From NCBI RefSeq assembly GCF_035046485.1, contig NC_085137.1, positions 254,284,733-254,348,732 of the forward strand: 64,000 nt of DNA. The letters run 5' to 3'. Position numbers and translations under genes: made by a program. Each line of letters starts with the position of its first letter. The stretch's first letter is position 1. Source of the stretch: Aedes albopictus. Taxonomy: Eukaryota; Arthropoda; Insecta; Diptera; Culicidae. Below the pieces are notes generated by a model. That model had not been told where the DNA came from and made no database searches. It worked only from the letters and a program-made list of their open reading frames with translations. This document shows positions 12,051-23,919 of the stretch, piece by piece.

Positions 12051-12234
12051 GAGCGGACCTGGTGTGATGGTTAGAACACTTGACTATCACGCCGAGGACC
12101 TGGGATCGAATCCCACTCCCGACAAACTCGCAAAATGTGAGTTCTTCCTTCGGAAGGGAAGTAAAGCGTGGGTCCCGAGATGAACTAGCCTAGGGCTAAA
12201 AATCTCGTTAATACAGATAAAAAAAAAAAAAACG
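12051..12234 (+). mobile_element. Feilai-type tRNA-derived SINE, copy 2
   Basis: Same family as the minus-strand copy 1.5 kb away, in opposite orientation. It shows the A-box region (ggtgtgatggttagaac), the B box (gggatcgaatccc), the cttcggaagggaagtaaagc body, then cctagggctaaaaatctcg, ttaatacagat and a 14-nt poly(A). The flanking duplication is probably the 'aaaaaaacgt' present on both sides. A 71-aa open frame covering it is a repeat artefact. Confidence 0.87.
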
Positions 12235-13603
12235 TAAAACATGTGAAATTAAGGCAGAATGCTCTAAATATACAAAAAATAAATAAAATAAAAGAAAAAA
12301 AAAAGAAAATAAAAAATAGAAAAGCATTGATCGATGGTTAAAGCAGGTTAAACCTATCGATACAAAATCTAAAGTTTCAGAATAACGAAATACTGAGACA
12401 TTTACTTGAACATCGTATTATAAAGAAATCATTGAAAACATGAATCAACTTCGAATTTCCGATGAAACAAAGGGAGAAAATGGTTGATTGAAATCCGTTT
12501 GTTTCCATGTAACTTTATGTTTATATGCAGCAAGATCGTAACACACGCTTGAAATGTGAGACCCCTAGACACGATTCGCGCCGCGTACCCTTCAACGGAA
12601 CGTGAAAATTCTGACGAAACCCGTTCAGTCCTCTCTGATCGATGTCCCGGATACATTTCACACGCTTTTATCTTTTCTCGGCTTTTTTTGTCCTACTATG
12701 TAAACTGATGGTGGGTATATGTGGGGTGTGCACATTGTAAATTTTGGCCAATTTCGAGAGCTGTATTATTGTCAAAATAAGTCCTATTAACAATCTGATG
12801 TTTATGTTCTTGTTTCATTTTCGTATGTAATGAAAGCGATAACACTTTGCCATTTCAATGAGTGTTTTGCGTAAAGTGTTCTCCGAATCATCCATTAGAC
12901 AACGAGTTAAGTTCATAGGCGAATGCGTTCCACGAATTTCGTGGTTTGACATTTGAACTTGTAAATTTATGATAAATCACCTTCAACCAAGGAATTGGCA
13001 TCCCTATCCCACCAATGCAATGTTTTCGTAGCCAGCATAACAGCGGCTCAAGCGTAGGGCTCAAGCTGACAACCTATCTTTCAACACAGCAGCATAATTT
13101 TAATGCGGGGTAAGAAAACAAGAAGACCATAACAGTCCCCTGCCTTCAACGTGCTTCGCTTCATCCGATTTGAGGCAAGTAGGTAGCTCGAGGCGGCACA
13201 GAAAATTGTCACCATCAGATTACAAATTGAGAACCCGGCGAACAACAGCAATCAATCTGATACCTATCACTGTGGTCTAGGTACTTGGAATTCACCAATA
13301 ATGCCTTTTTCACGTTCATGCCCTTTCCCTTGGTCTAGTAGGCGCATGTTTTATCGTTCCCAAGGAATTTAGGATTCATTTGAAGAGGTATATCTATGCT
13401 AATAGACAGACTCAGCTTGCTAAATCAATGGTTTGCCGAAGAAGGGAGGGAGAGTGTTGCCTAGTAAGTTAGTTGCCAGGGGGGCTCCCTAGTAGGATTT
13501 AGCACACTGTAAAATGGTAAAGTTTGTTGAAGCCAATAATGAAGTTTTATATTTTCAAGGGCTGTTTGCAGATCAGAAGGAATTTTTCGGCCTATCTTGA
13601 TGC
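12235..13603. other. Non-coding stretch
   Basis: Begins with an A-rich tract (12270-12330, mixed a/t/g simple sequence) and continues with unremarkable DNA. No exon, RNA gene or bounded repeat recognised. Confidence 0.4.
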
Positions 13604-13671
13604 ATGGGAAATTCCTCGCCAGAATCGCTCAAGAAACCGTTTTTCTTCGATCACAGTACGCAGTTGCAAAG

Positions 13672-14381
13672 TGACGGGCTTGGTGGTCTAGTGGCTACCG
13701 CTTCTGATTCGTATGCAGAAGGTCATGGGTCAATCCCTGGCCCGTCCCTTTCATCCTACTTTGTATCTTTCTATCCACTTTCTCTCTCTCTCTTTCTATC
13801 TTCTCTACATATACAACTCATGTATATTCATATATTCATAGCCATCGCTAGAACCAGAAACAAATTGGAAAACAAAGTCGTTTCCCTCCCTTCCGAGTTC
13901 CACTCACAGCACAGTGTATATAACGCCTACAAGTTATGCAATCGAAGCGTGCTGTGCTGCTTGACCTTATTCACCTTATTCACCACACAATCTATCACCT
14001 TACGAACACTATAAAAAAAATCCTTTCCATGGATCGCATCACCGACCCAACGGTGACTCCCAGATCTCCCATCCTTTCCGTCTAACAAATACTCCAGGCC
14101 GTGCTGGTTGTGGGGACGCAGAGTGCTCTCGGTCTCTAGTAACAACAACCAATACACTCTAACATTCCTTTCCCTTCCCAACTGACTATAAGGACGTGGC
14201 CGGTGCCGTTATTGACCCAAAAAATGTATGAGCTGCTTAAATTGCACTTTGAGAATAAGTGGAGTGTCCCAGCCCTTATTCATTTGAATCTCAGTGCAAT
14301 TGGTACCAGCTCAGATCAATCACGGAGGAGCAACCATTGATATGTATAGTCAGATTTGATCGTTGATCGTTGATCGTTGAT
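13672..14381 (+). mobile_element. Long tRNA-headed SINE-like retroposon with 24-bp target duplication
   Basis: The 5' head (gggcttggtggtctagtggctaccgc...) has an A box (TGGTCTAGTGGCTA) and a B box (GGGTCAATCCC), then a ct-rich simple stretch, a roughly 550-bp body, and a 3' tail made of about three copies of gttgatc. A 24-bp direct repeat (starts cgatcacagtacgc, ends gttgcaaag) sits at 13648-13671 and 14382-14405. Long target duplications and a short-motif 3' tail are typical of retroposition by an I- or Jockey-type LINE. At 710 bp it is long for a SINE, so it may be a SINE fused to a LINE 3' end. The 136-aa and 84-aa frames inside are not genes. Confidence 0.72.
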
Positions 14382-14405
14382 CGATCACAGTACGCAGTTG
14401 CAAAG

Positions 14406-15180
14406 AAATGACAATTCAAAAGGCAGTCACTGTAGAAAGTTTCTGCCAGGAATCGGTCAAGAAATTTCTTGAGCGATTCCTTTCAAACACAAAACTGGGC
14501 TTCAGCCAGTGTAGATTTTTCTAGCAGTAATTTCCCAGAATTTCGCAGAACACTTTTAATAAACTACTACTTAAAAGTACTTAAAAAAACTCATCAGCTC
14601 CAGTGGGTGGTAGACCGAAAATGATTGAGAAACACTGATATTGTTTGTATCAGCTCAGTTCCGAGTGGCTTGTGAATGAATCGTGGAACAGCTGTAGCGC
14701 TAAACCACTGCACACATGAGCGGTTGTAGTGTCTTGTTTGTTTGGGTGCCGCTACTAGCAGTTCCTCTCAAAAAGAGCAAAAGCGTGAAAATAACTTGTG
14801 TTAAATTTAGTATTCTGGAATGAAAATGTTTAGCAGAACAAATCCCAATAATAATATACCAGTCGCATTACTTAATTAAACTGACTCCCAGACCATTCTC
14901 TTACAAAAACCCCAACTCCATTGTATTTACGAGGGCACCGGTAAGTCGCTCGTCTCTCAATAAATAGATATCATATCCTTTCCCTAATATTCCTTCCACC
15001 GTATTCCACCGGCGCCTTAAGTAGCCGTTCCAAAGTAGCCGTTTTCATATCAAAATCAACTTAATTGTCAAAAAAATGAATGTCATTGAGTGGCTAGTGG
15101 CAACGATGAATAGCGCATTTAATAAAAATGTTTAAGCTCATATTTATAAAACTCTTTTATAAAACTGCTCTAGGCAGGAT
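14406..15180. other. Non-coding stretch
   Basis: No exon or RNA gene seen. The segment at 14935-15015 (accggtaagtcgctcgtctctc...tatcatatcctttccctaat) resembles 18380-18450 (atcggtgagtcgctggcaactcg...catcctttcctatcctcg) and the 3' part of the SINE-like element near 14050. These are probably related LINE/SINE 3' ends. Confidence 0.4.
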
Positions 15181-15345
15181 ATGTTTCAATTCACCACTGA
15201 CTGTGGCAATATGGTGCTTGGTGGCGTAAGTGTTGTCATCGTGTATTGGTTTGCAACCTTACTCAAGTCAAGATTCAAATCCTTACACAACTTTCCGAAT
15301 GATATTTGTTCTAGCCTGGATGTCTGTTCTCTGTGGCTAAGCTGT
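15181..15345 (-). repeat. Dispersed repeat copy A
   Basis: The first 110 bp (atgtttcaattcaccact...ggtttgcaaccttactc) are the inverted form of 16321-16433 and 16872-16960. The last 50 bp end with ggatgtctgttctctgtgg, a signature shared with 16840 and 17080. Non-coding mobile-element debris. Confidence 0.6.
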
Positions 15346-15367
15346 GTTTCTTATTGTTTCCAAGGGT

Positions 15368-15416
15368 GTAAAGCCTGGAGCACATAGCGTCCGTTCCGTC
15401 GAGGTTTGCGTTTTTT
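15368..15416. repeat. Small dispersed repeat, copy 2
   Basis: About 48 bp almost identical to 5905-5955 (taaagcctggagcacatagc then gttccgtcgaggtttgcg). Only one end of the family is kept here. Confidence 0.55.
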
Positions 15417-15419
15417 GCC

Positions 15420-16320
15420 AGTTGTGGAACTCCATGGTCAGAGCGAAGGAAAAAGTTGTATCATTTTCCAGCACGCGAAACTGTTATATCTTTCATAAAA
15501 GGCGCCGAAATGTCACTTATTTTGGTAAACAAAAAACATATGATCCAACCAGTATTCCAGTTTTGGCAAAGAATACAGGAACGAAGATTGGCATCTGAGA
15601 TATGCGCAAAAATAGCTGCTGGAAATCCACTTATTCATGTTGTCATAAATTCATTTGGAACCTTCGAAATAACACATCCACGTTCCATATATCGATCTCC
15701 CTTTATATTTAAAGCCATAAAACGTACTTTCGACTTAAGTTTATAATGTTTTATTACAATGAATTAACTACATCGGCTGTTTTCCTACTCTCCGCATCGA
15801 CCAATGTGGCGCTAGCTTCTATGCGCGAAAAATCGCTAAAAGTAAATCGCAAAAATATTGTATGGCGAATACCATCTAAAGGCAAATTCTTCAAAGTGGA
15901 ACACATTATTCGGTAGTGGTTGTGTACAATGGTGACCACTATTAGGCCTACTAAATATGTTTTCGGGAAAAGCTTTGTATTTCAAGTAATTCAAGTTTAG
16001 ATGCAATTCGCCATACAAAATTAAATTGATTTACTCCTGCTGATCAACTGTGGCTGCGCGCAAAGCGGGTAGTCCATTTATGTCCTATTTTAGATCTCCA
16101 CGTGCTGCCAGTCTAGATCTATGAGGTCTTTGTTTTACTTCACAGCAATGAAAAATGGTATACATGCTGAAAAATAGTATGGCAATAATGTTATAATGCA
16201 TTTGACATTTCGAAATCCTGTATACCAGCGTACGAACTCGGAAAGGCATCAACTTTTTGAGTCAGAGTTCCACTTATGTTATGTGCATACAGGCTAGAAG
16301 AAATTTCATTCAGAAATTTG
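15420..16320. other. Non-coding stretch
   Basis: A pair of overlapping 84- and 96-aa plus frames (15344-15746) and a 61-aa minus frame have no recognisable domain. No RNA gene seen. Confidence 0.4.
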
Positions 16321-16505
16321 TGTAAGGATTTGAATCCTTACTTGAGTAAGGATGCAAACCAACAAACGATGAAAACAATAGCGCCGCCAAATACCATATT
16401 GCCTCAGTCAGTGGTGAATTGAAACATTTCAAGTGGTGAATTACATTGGTATGAGAAACTAACCGATTGCAGCGCCACGATGTTGCTACTCGTGTTGCCG
16501 ATGAA
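16321..16505 (+). repeat. Dispersed repeat copy B
   Basis: Shares with copy C the run ggatgcaaaccaa..acgatgaaaac..agcgcc.ccaaa.accatattgcc, then gtggtgaattgaaacatttc, aaccgattgcagcgccacg and tgttgccgat. The right end, present in copy C, is lost. Confidence 0.6.
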
Positions 16506-16800
16506 ATATTGCTTTTTTCACTGAACATTTTCGTTGCTTCGCTGGGTTACACGACGTTTTGTTCCAGCGAAGGCTTACGGGATACAGAAAATCGCTAAAT
16601 TGCACACACTAACACGACAAAAACTCTGTCAACAATAACTGTACTGTCAGCGAAATGCTCTATTCGCATGACAGCAATCGACTTACACAACCAACGAATG
16701 ACTGCCGTTAAATATCAGGATTGCCAACTCTCCGATGACTGCTGACATATTTCTTTGTCGCCGAGTCTGGCGCTGGGTCTTCTGCGCGGAAACCCAAAGA

Positions 16801-17097
16801 TAGGAATACAATCCTTACACAAAATTCAGACTGGACTTGGATGTCTGTTCTCTGTGGTAGTGGTACAAACATCAGTAGGGTTGCAAACCAATACACGATG
16901 AAAACACTAACGCCACCAAACACCATATTGCCACAGTAAGTGGTGAATTGAAACATTTCAAGTGGTAAATGAAATTAGTATGGGAAATTAACCGATTGCA
17001 GCGCCACGATGTTGCCACTTGTGTTGCCGATTTCAAAAGGCCGTTAAATTCCTTACACAGTTTCGGAACTGGACTTGGATGTCTGTTCTCTGTGCAT
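16801..17097 (+). repeat. Dispersed repeat copy C with duplicated ends
   Basis: A roughly 45-bp end unit (ccttacaca...gactggacttgg, then atgtctgttctctgtg) occurs at both ends in the same orientation (16813-16858 and 17051-17097), enclosing the body shared with copies A and B. A 95-bp piece from this body and end unit also lies inside the RTE element at 41707-41802. The family is unknown to me. Confidence 0.6.
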
Positions 17098-17577
17098 CAG
17101 TATTTTTCGCTTCATTTTGCTACTTATGATCAGTGCTTTCGATATTTATCAACATTTCTTGAGTCATAGTGTTAATTTATGCACACATTTAAGCAACATA
17201 ATCGCCCAGGGAGTTTTTAATTTTCAGCCAATATCCGCACTCCCAAACAAAACATCAACAAAAACAAATCTGATTAGAGGCTAATATTTATTTTTTTTTT
17301 TTTCAATCTAATATGTTAAATATAACATCCTTTATGTTTGAATCATGTACTGACTTGCTGTTAGCATAATAAAATGATATTAAACTCAATTTTGCAAATT
17401 TGTTCCCAGTTGACAGTCGACGTACTCCTCTGATCGTTTCAGAGAGTGATCAATTTCCGCTTTAACCTAGATTTATTCATCAGGACACATGCCTGTGCCT
17501 CATATCTGAAGCAAAAAGGTCCGCGGAGTGACATGTAATCTCTTATCTACGTCACTCCCAACGTTGGTGTTTAAATA

Positions 17578-18242
17578 CAGGGGATGGCCAAAATGTTTAG
17601 GTAGGCAACTTTTTTTCCCCAACAAAAAAATCAACATGCTGTAACTTTTCATAGAGTGCATCAAAAAATCTCAAATTTTGTCTGTTTATCAACCTATTAT
17701 ATGTGCATCTTTGGTACAAATTTGAGCGCGATTGAATATTTTTTCGCGAAGTAAGAACCGTTCGGATAAAACACTGTTATTTAGACAACTAATTTTTGAA
17801 CTGTCATATCGCGGAAACCAGTGAACCGAATTGAATGATTTTTTTAACGTTCATCAACAATATATTGATACGACGTTATAAAATGTAGTATTTTCTCACG
17901 GCGAATTAAGTTACACCGGGTTGAAATTTTTACCCATATAGAGGAAAGTAAATCAAATTTACAATACCACACAAAAATTACTAAATGTGTTCTTCCTTCA
18001 ATCTAAATAGGCTCCAATATAAAAATCAGTTGTCTAAAAAATAGTGTTTTATCCGAACGGTTCTAACTTTGCGAAAAATTAATCATTCGAGCCCAAATTT
18101 GTACCAATGATGCACATATAATAGGTTGACAAACAGTCAAAATTTGAGTTTTTTTGATGCACCCTATGAAAAGTTATAGCTTGTTGAACTTTTTTGTGAG
18201 AGAAAAAAAGTTGCCTATCCCAAACATTTTGGCCACCCCCTG
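17578..18242. mobile_element. 665-bp TA-flanked foldback element
   Basis: Termini CAGGGGATGGCCAAAATGTT and its inverted counterpart (AACATTTTGGCCACCCCCTG) are bordered by TA at 17576-17577 and 18243-18244. The arms stay recognisably inverted for about 230 bp, including ttgcctatcc/ggtaggcaac, tatatgtgcatc/gatgcacatata and accgttcggataaaacac. No transposase is encoded. It fits a nonautonomous Tc1/mariner-superfamily element with long terminal inverted repeats. Confidence 0.8.
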
Positions 18243-18244
18243 TA

Positions 18245-21100
18245 TATTACAACACATCTACATGATCTACTCAATTACACTTACACAACCTGAATTTTCT
18301 TGTATGAGTCATGACTCGCTTATAGTGAATTCCAAATCATCACATTCTAAATAATCAAACTTCTTGACCCCTATAAGGTCATCGGTGAGTCGCTGGCAAC
18401 TCGTACAGTAGATGTCATATTTATCATCACATCCTTTCCTATCCTCGTAACGGAGAAGAGGATAGGAAAGGGATGTGGCCGGCAATGGAAGTTTTCATGT
18501 CTTTTCTACTTCAACCTCCGATTGGAATAAGAGTATAAAAGTTTTTAACGTGACAATTTTCAGTATCTACGAATAACTCTGTTACTACGCAACGCAATTT
18601 GATGACTTCTGACAGATTTTACCCAGGGAATCGGTTATGAATATTTCCAGGAAGCACCTAGAAACTTTACCTGACAAAACATGAAGAAGTCTTCCAGAAA
18701 TAGTTGAGATGATTTTAAAAGAAATTTGCCTAAAGAAATCCAGAGACTTCGTATTGAACCACTTTTTTCTGAAATTAGAACTTTCTCTACCCGTCTCTTT
18801 TCACCATGTGGAATACAGCAAATACATACAGCATTATAGCGAAGTTGCTGAGCCTTGACAACTATAACGAATTTAAGAAGACAAGCGATAAAAATCGCGA
18901 AAGAAGCATAACTGACCTTTACACCATAAACTCTACCTTCAAATTAAAGATAATCATCCCTGGAAGGCCTGAATAATCAGCTTTTTTTCATCTTAACCTC
19001 CAGCAAGGTTTGATATTTTCTATCGGACCTAATCGCCGCCGACTTCTTGAAACTCTCCTTCGGCTTCATTTTCTCTTGAATAAGATGAAAAAAAAGAAAA
19101 TGTTGCCGCTCATTGTGATAATTTGATTCGCAATTTTCTTCTGCGAACGCCAATAAGAGACTTTCTCCTACCTTCTCCTCGTGAACAGCTTCCGCCATCA
19201 CGTCACCAGCTAGAAAATCAACGCAACAACAACGTTTCGAATTGCAATTACCCATTCAGAGCTGCTTGCTGTCGCCACTTGAGAAGAAAATTGCCTCTTT
19301 TGGAACCGCTTTAGGTTGCGCTACTAGCTATAGGTAGAGGTAGGTGACTGGTGGAGTTGTTCTTCACCTGTGCAACGTCGCACCGCACCGTTGATGAGAT
19401 ACAATCAACATTGCTAATAGAGATCGGTGGTCCAGACATGCAAAGTAGCATAAAGCACTTCTAATGTTCGACCCAGCTCCGGGGAAAACCACTGGAAAGT
19501 GTAGAATTTTCTTGAGTGCAGCTGATGGACGTGTACAATCTGAACAGGTCAAAGTGGAAGGAGATATTATCAAAGTATAGTGGAACAATTTTGCTCTTCA
19601 GAGTGCCTAATTAGTTAATTACCCTCTGATACTTAATTTTCAAACATAAAGCTCAAATTTTGAGGTCTGAGAACTGTTTCGTGAGAAATGAGTAAGACTT
19701 TGAGAACAGAATAAACACAATCGGACTGGAAAAGGAACAACAGTTACACAACCAGGGATGGAATATGTCACGGAATTTCATGAAAAGAATGTCATGACAT
19801 TTTTTGAATACCGTCATTTACGATGCGAATTTCTGTCCGTGAGCATAATTATTCCAAAATGACGATAAGTTATGGAACATTAACGATGTCGTCGATAAAC
19901 ATTTCTTACTAGGGACAGATAAACTAGCGAATGGCAAAATGACTTTTTCCCATCAACAAACAATTTGTTTCGCATGCCAATTGGTGCATTAATAAATCAA
20001 CTTTTTTTTTGACCCAATCTAATTGTGTCGTGCCAAAGATCGAATTGCTATCCATACCAGTGTCAACATATTCAGATGCAATATGTGCCAACTTTAGTCA
20101 CCAAACGAAACACATTTGCTCCCTTTGTTGTAAATAAAAAAAATCCCACGTCTTTGTACCACACACTAGAGCTGGCAACGAGCACGCGACAAAATCATTC
20201 ATGTCAAGAGTTCATCGATTGATTTACGGGGCCTCCGGTCGTAACTTCTGAGGGCAATAATGGCATCAGAATAGCTCTGCAAATTCTTCGTCACCCACTG
20301 AAAAACTAAAACACGGAAGAAGGTCAGAACCGTAAACCTATAAATTGTTGTAGCCAGCATCAGCCAGCAGCAGGTACCTGGGTTCTGGGTACCTTCCCAG
20401 TTTATACAGTTGAAAATCCCCAGGCGGCATTCTTTTCGCGCGCGCTTTGAGTTTAATTACACACAACAACAATCCGCCGCGCCGCGCCAACCGACCGACG
20501 TGTTAACTGACCGGTCAGCCAGCAAGCAAGCAGCGGACGAGCTTCATGATTAAGAATTCTTCTGTAACGAATTATGAAGCTGCGGCAGTTGTGTCTTTCG
20601 CGCTACTTTTAAAAATAGTACTTCGGCCGAGACCTGGGATCCATATCCCTCTGCGAGGTACCTACTCTACCTAGTACACATAATGAAGAAGATGCACCAG
20701 GCTGAAAGTAATTGAACACGCACGTTGTGATAACAGTAGGCCATGCGTTCCCCCGGCAGCACGAGCCAGGGTTTGCGAAGTTACTCGTGTGGCATATTCA
20801 GGGCCGCATCTGAAGGGCCTGGGACCCATACATAATTCAGGGGTCCCCATATAATTTTACGTCACGAATAAAATTGTAAGAAAATAATAGTGCGAGAAAA
20901 CTCTTTTGGAGTGATTGTGACGAATTTCACATTAATGACCTATGGTGAGCAAGGAGGCATCCATATACCATGTAAAGGGGATAGAAGTCCACCTATGACC
21001 ACGGACAGGGAGTAAGAGTGTATAAAATATCCTCGTGGACATTAAAGTGAGTAATTAAAATAACAATTTTTAAAACATATTGAAGCAAGTACTTCTATCA
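18245..21100. other. Long stretch without a supported gene
   Basis: Mostly AT-rich. At 18410-18490 an inverted pair (catcctttcctatcctcgtaacgg / gagaggataggaaagggatg) resembles LINE 3'-end sequence. A 92-aa minus frame (18977-19255) starts MGNCNSKRCCC, discussed among the rejected items. The patch 20330-20540 is unusually CpG-rich (cgcgcgcgc, ccgccgcgccgcgcc) and could be a promoter or first exon, but no coding continuation was found. Confidence 0.4.
20395..20540. promoter_or_regulatory. CpG-rich patch, possible promoter or 5' UTR
   Basis: Stands out from the AT-rich surroundings by runs of cg dinucleotides and a 'caacaacaa' stretch, which in insects often marks 5' leader or promoter-proximal DNA. 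No initiator, ORF or splice context confirms this and the strand is unknown. Confidence 0.2.
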
Positions 21101-21111
21101 ATGATAAGCTT

Positions 21112-21343
21112 TTAGAAGTACTCGTTGGAAATATATTGTTCAATGAGGTCAAGCAGTACATTTCGCATGACCAGCACGGGTTTTATTCGGTAAGATCGAC
21201 TTCAACCGCCTGACCGAATTCACATCCTTCTACCTCCGGAACAGACACCATATATATGGATCTGAAAGCTGGCTTTGACCGTGTAGTCTGTAGTCTACGT
21301 TTGCTTCTAGAGGAAATTCGACGTATGGGTGCCGTGAATATCC
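21112..21343 (+). pseudogene. Jockey-type reverse transcriptase fragment, 5' part
   Basis: Reading across one stop, the plus strand gives the finger/palm start of a non-LTR reverse transcriptase. It has a relic of the QHGF..GRST motif, then the catalytic palm motif with YMDLKAGFDRV and ...LLLEEIRRMGAV. This order and wording match Jockey-clade LINEs of mosquitoes. The frame breaks off exactly at the CCCAAGTAAC terminus of the inserted element and resumes after 22471. Confidence 0.65.
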
Positions 21344-22471
21344 CAAGTAACAATTTTAATTTTATCAAAGTTTTTTAGCGATTCAAAAATCCTAAACATA
21401 AAACCATTGATGCCGACTTGAAAATGCTCTCGAGTTCTTGTATGCCTCAATAAGCCCACGTTCTGGCTAGTTGGCCCAGTCTTATTAGGGTCTACAGGAC
21501 TTCGTATGCAAACCGGCTCAGGATTTCGGGTTGTATCATAGTTTAATCAATCTTCTAAATAAAACCATCTTCTGACTTGTCAAATAATTGTTTTGATTAT
21601 TTTTCACTCTCAATGTTCGATCGTCAGAATAAATTATGCTTGGTTTCTTTATCCAGCCATCGATTGGAAAGATGCAGATATGGAATTCAGATTTGTTTTC
21701 CTATTTAATACGTGTCAGGAGACATACCGCGGAAAAATTGTGGTGAATGTGACTGTGATAATGACAAAAACTAAGTGCGCCACACAAACTATGCATAATT
21801 TGGAAGTTAAATGCATTCAATTTACTTGGTGGAATTGGGTGCAAAAAAGGTTTTTTCAACACAGCGGAGTTTAAAAGACATTATGTAGTTTTTCTGACAT
21901 AATAAAATGACGGAAACGTGTGGTATGGTTTAATTTGATCTTAAACTGTACGTGAAATCATAAAATTGAGTAATAAATTTTCTGTATTTACATGAATTAT
22001 CCCGGCTAGGCGACATATTTTTATGGTAAAACTCTGTGTCCCTGATGATTCCTCCAATAGGGCTAACCCTCCTGAGGTAGTCATAACTGAGCTCATGATA
22101 GAACTAGCGGTTTTATCACAGCATGTTTTTGGTTCATGTTACGGCCACGAAATCTTTTGTTGGTTTTATGCATTGCCTCACAGTTTTGTGTATTTGTTTA
22201 CAAAAAAAATCTCTCCGACAACAACCGCAAATGCAAGTTTTATTGAAATGGTATATAATAAGTGATAAAACCAATTCATGTCTACTTGCAAGTCTTTAAT
22301 TGAAGATGTTTATAGCAGAAGCTATATGATAGTTTTATGGAACGCCAAAGGTTCAAAGTAAAAAACTACCACATAAAACTTATTTAGAACAACTAGCTTT
22401 TTGACATGCTCGTATAAAACCAGGATAAAACATGAATAAACCTTCAAGGCATGCTGATTGTTACTTGGGTA
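21344..22471. mobile_element. 1.13-kb TIR element inserted in the Jockey fragment
   Basis: Bounded by a 13-bp inverted repeat, CCCAAGTAACAAT at the left and its complement at the right. It separates two parts of one reverse-transcriptase reading frame, so it is younger than that copy. The 93-aa and 80-aa plus frames inside show no transposase motif. No certain target duplication (flanks gaatat and tagttt). Confidence 0.6.
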
Positions 22472-22895
22472 GTTTTGTTCTTTGGCTGGAGTCATACTTG
22501 ACCGATTGTCGGCTGTTCGCGAATCGTACAGGTTTTGCAGCCAATCTGGGGAGTTCCTCAAGGAAGCAATAGAGGGCGCCTCCATTTTTCGCTATTTTTT
22601 TAATGATGTACGCCTCGTGCTGCCTTCAGGTTGTAGGATTCTCTACGCTGAAGATTTAAAACTCCTTATGACAATCAAAACTCTAGAAGACTGTCTAGAA
22701 CTCCAGAGAATGTGAGATATGTTTGCAAATTGGTGCAGTAGAAATCGAGTGTTAAAAAATGCGTGGTTATTTCCTTCCGCAAGAAAAGTACTTTAGAGAG
22801 AGTTCCTTCTGTAAAGGATCTCGGTGTATTGTTTTATTCAAGCTTAACATTCAGAGATCACTATTCAGCGATTATTGCTAAAGCATCCTGAAAAC
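22472..22895 (+). pseudogene. Jockey-type reverse transcriptase fragment, 3' part
   Basis: Shifting frames give the remaining reverse-transcriptase motifs in order: GVPQGSN with a following FSLFF, then NDVRLVLPSGCRILYAEDLK (the YADD catalytic motif changed to YAED), then VPSVKDLGV and LTFRDHYSAIIAKA. Several stops and frameshifts are present, and one catalytic Asp is replaced by Glu. The element is dead and ends without a recognisable tail. Confidence 0.7.
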
Positions 22896-23192
22896 GGTGA
22901 TTCTTGGTACCCGTAGTATGGTAAGGCGGTTCCTGAATCATCACAACTGTGAACTGACAGTACATCCGAAGCAGACTCATTAGGATATAAGCAAAGCGGC
23001 TAATGAGATCCACAGAGCCTAATTCCCTTTGGCATTTCGATTGCCCAGGGTAGGTGAAAGATTCCAGCAAAAGCTCTTTTATAATAATAATACGGAAACT
23101 ACTGTCGAAGACATGTAGTTTTCCTTCATAAGTTCATGTTGGTATTTTGGGACTTAACAAAGTTAAATGGAACCTAACAAAGTCAATAGGTA

Positions 23193-23497
23193 CCGTCGAC
23201 TTTCCATGTCTCGATATTGAACGAGATGCACACTAGATTGAAAAAAGCCTCCGTATCTAAAAAAAACTGGCAACAAACATTGCACCTAGGAAATGAGGTC
23301 TAGTAACCCGTGGAATTGGACATATAGAGAAGAAATCTAGAGCAAAAACGAACGAGATCGCATCGAAGGAGGTATCGAGATAAGGAGGTATTGACAAGTA
23401 CTGAGGAAAAATGTATGCAGATTGGAGGGACCGATCAAACCATCGACATAGGGCGAGATATCGAAATGTAGAACATCGAGACATATAGAGTCGACGG
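23193..23497. repeat. 305-bp TA-flanked MITE
   Basis: Terminal inverted repeats of about 23 bp (CCGTCGACT..ATGTCTCGAT and complement) bordered by TA at 23191-23192 and 23498-23499. The interior has several internal 'tcgatatctcg/cgagatatcga' words and no coding capacity. Confidence 0.7.
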
Positions 23498-23499
23498 TA

Positions 23500-23919
23500 A
23501 TTCTATTTACACATTTTATTCAGATGGCCACGACTTTTCCATACTTTTGCCGAGAAACGCACAGTCGAGTTATCAGAAAACTGCAATTTAGCCGAGGTTC
23601 AAGAAACTTTGATATTCCATTGCATTTTTATATTTTACTAAAAGTGGGCTGAGTGTGTCAGATCTGGAAGCGTTTACTGTTTTATCATTAAGAAACCTTG
23701 AACTCTATACTAAAATATCAGATTTTCATGCAACTTTCTAAATGCTGATTGAATTTTATAATACATGTATATAAATTTTCGAAGGGATCCAAATGGAATT
23801 ATAGTAAATCCTGTGCTTGTCGCTCGGCTTTTGCAAAATGTCACACCTCTTGTTATCATATTATGTAAAAGTTGTTAGAATCTGCAATAATTTCACTTTT
23901 CTTCCATTTGTATAATTAA
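23500..23919. other. AT-rich non-coding stretch
   Basis: No feature recognised. Confidence 0.4.

Noticed and set aside
18977..19255. 92-aa minus-strand frame beginning MGNCNSKRCCC, like a myristoylated and palmitoylated N-terminus
   Set aside because: The rest has no recognisable domain, codon use is AT-rich like the surroundings, and an 11-residue match to a lipidation pattern can arise by chance. RNA-seq would decide.
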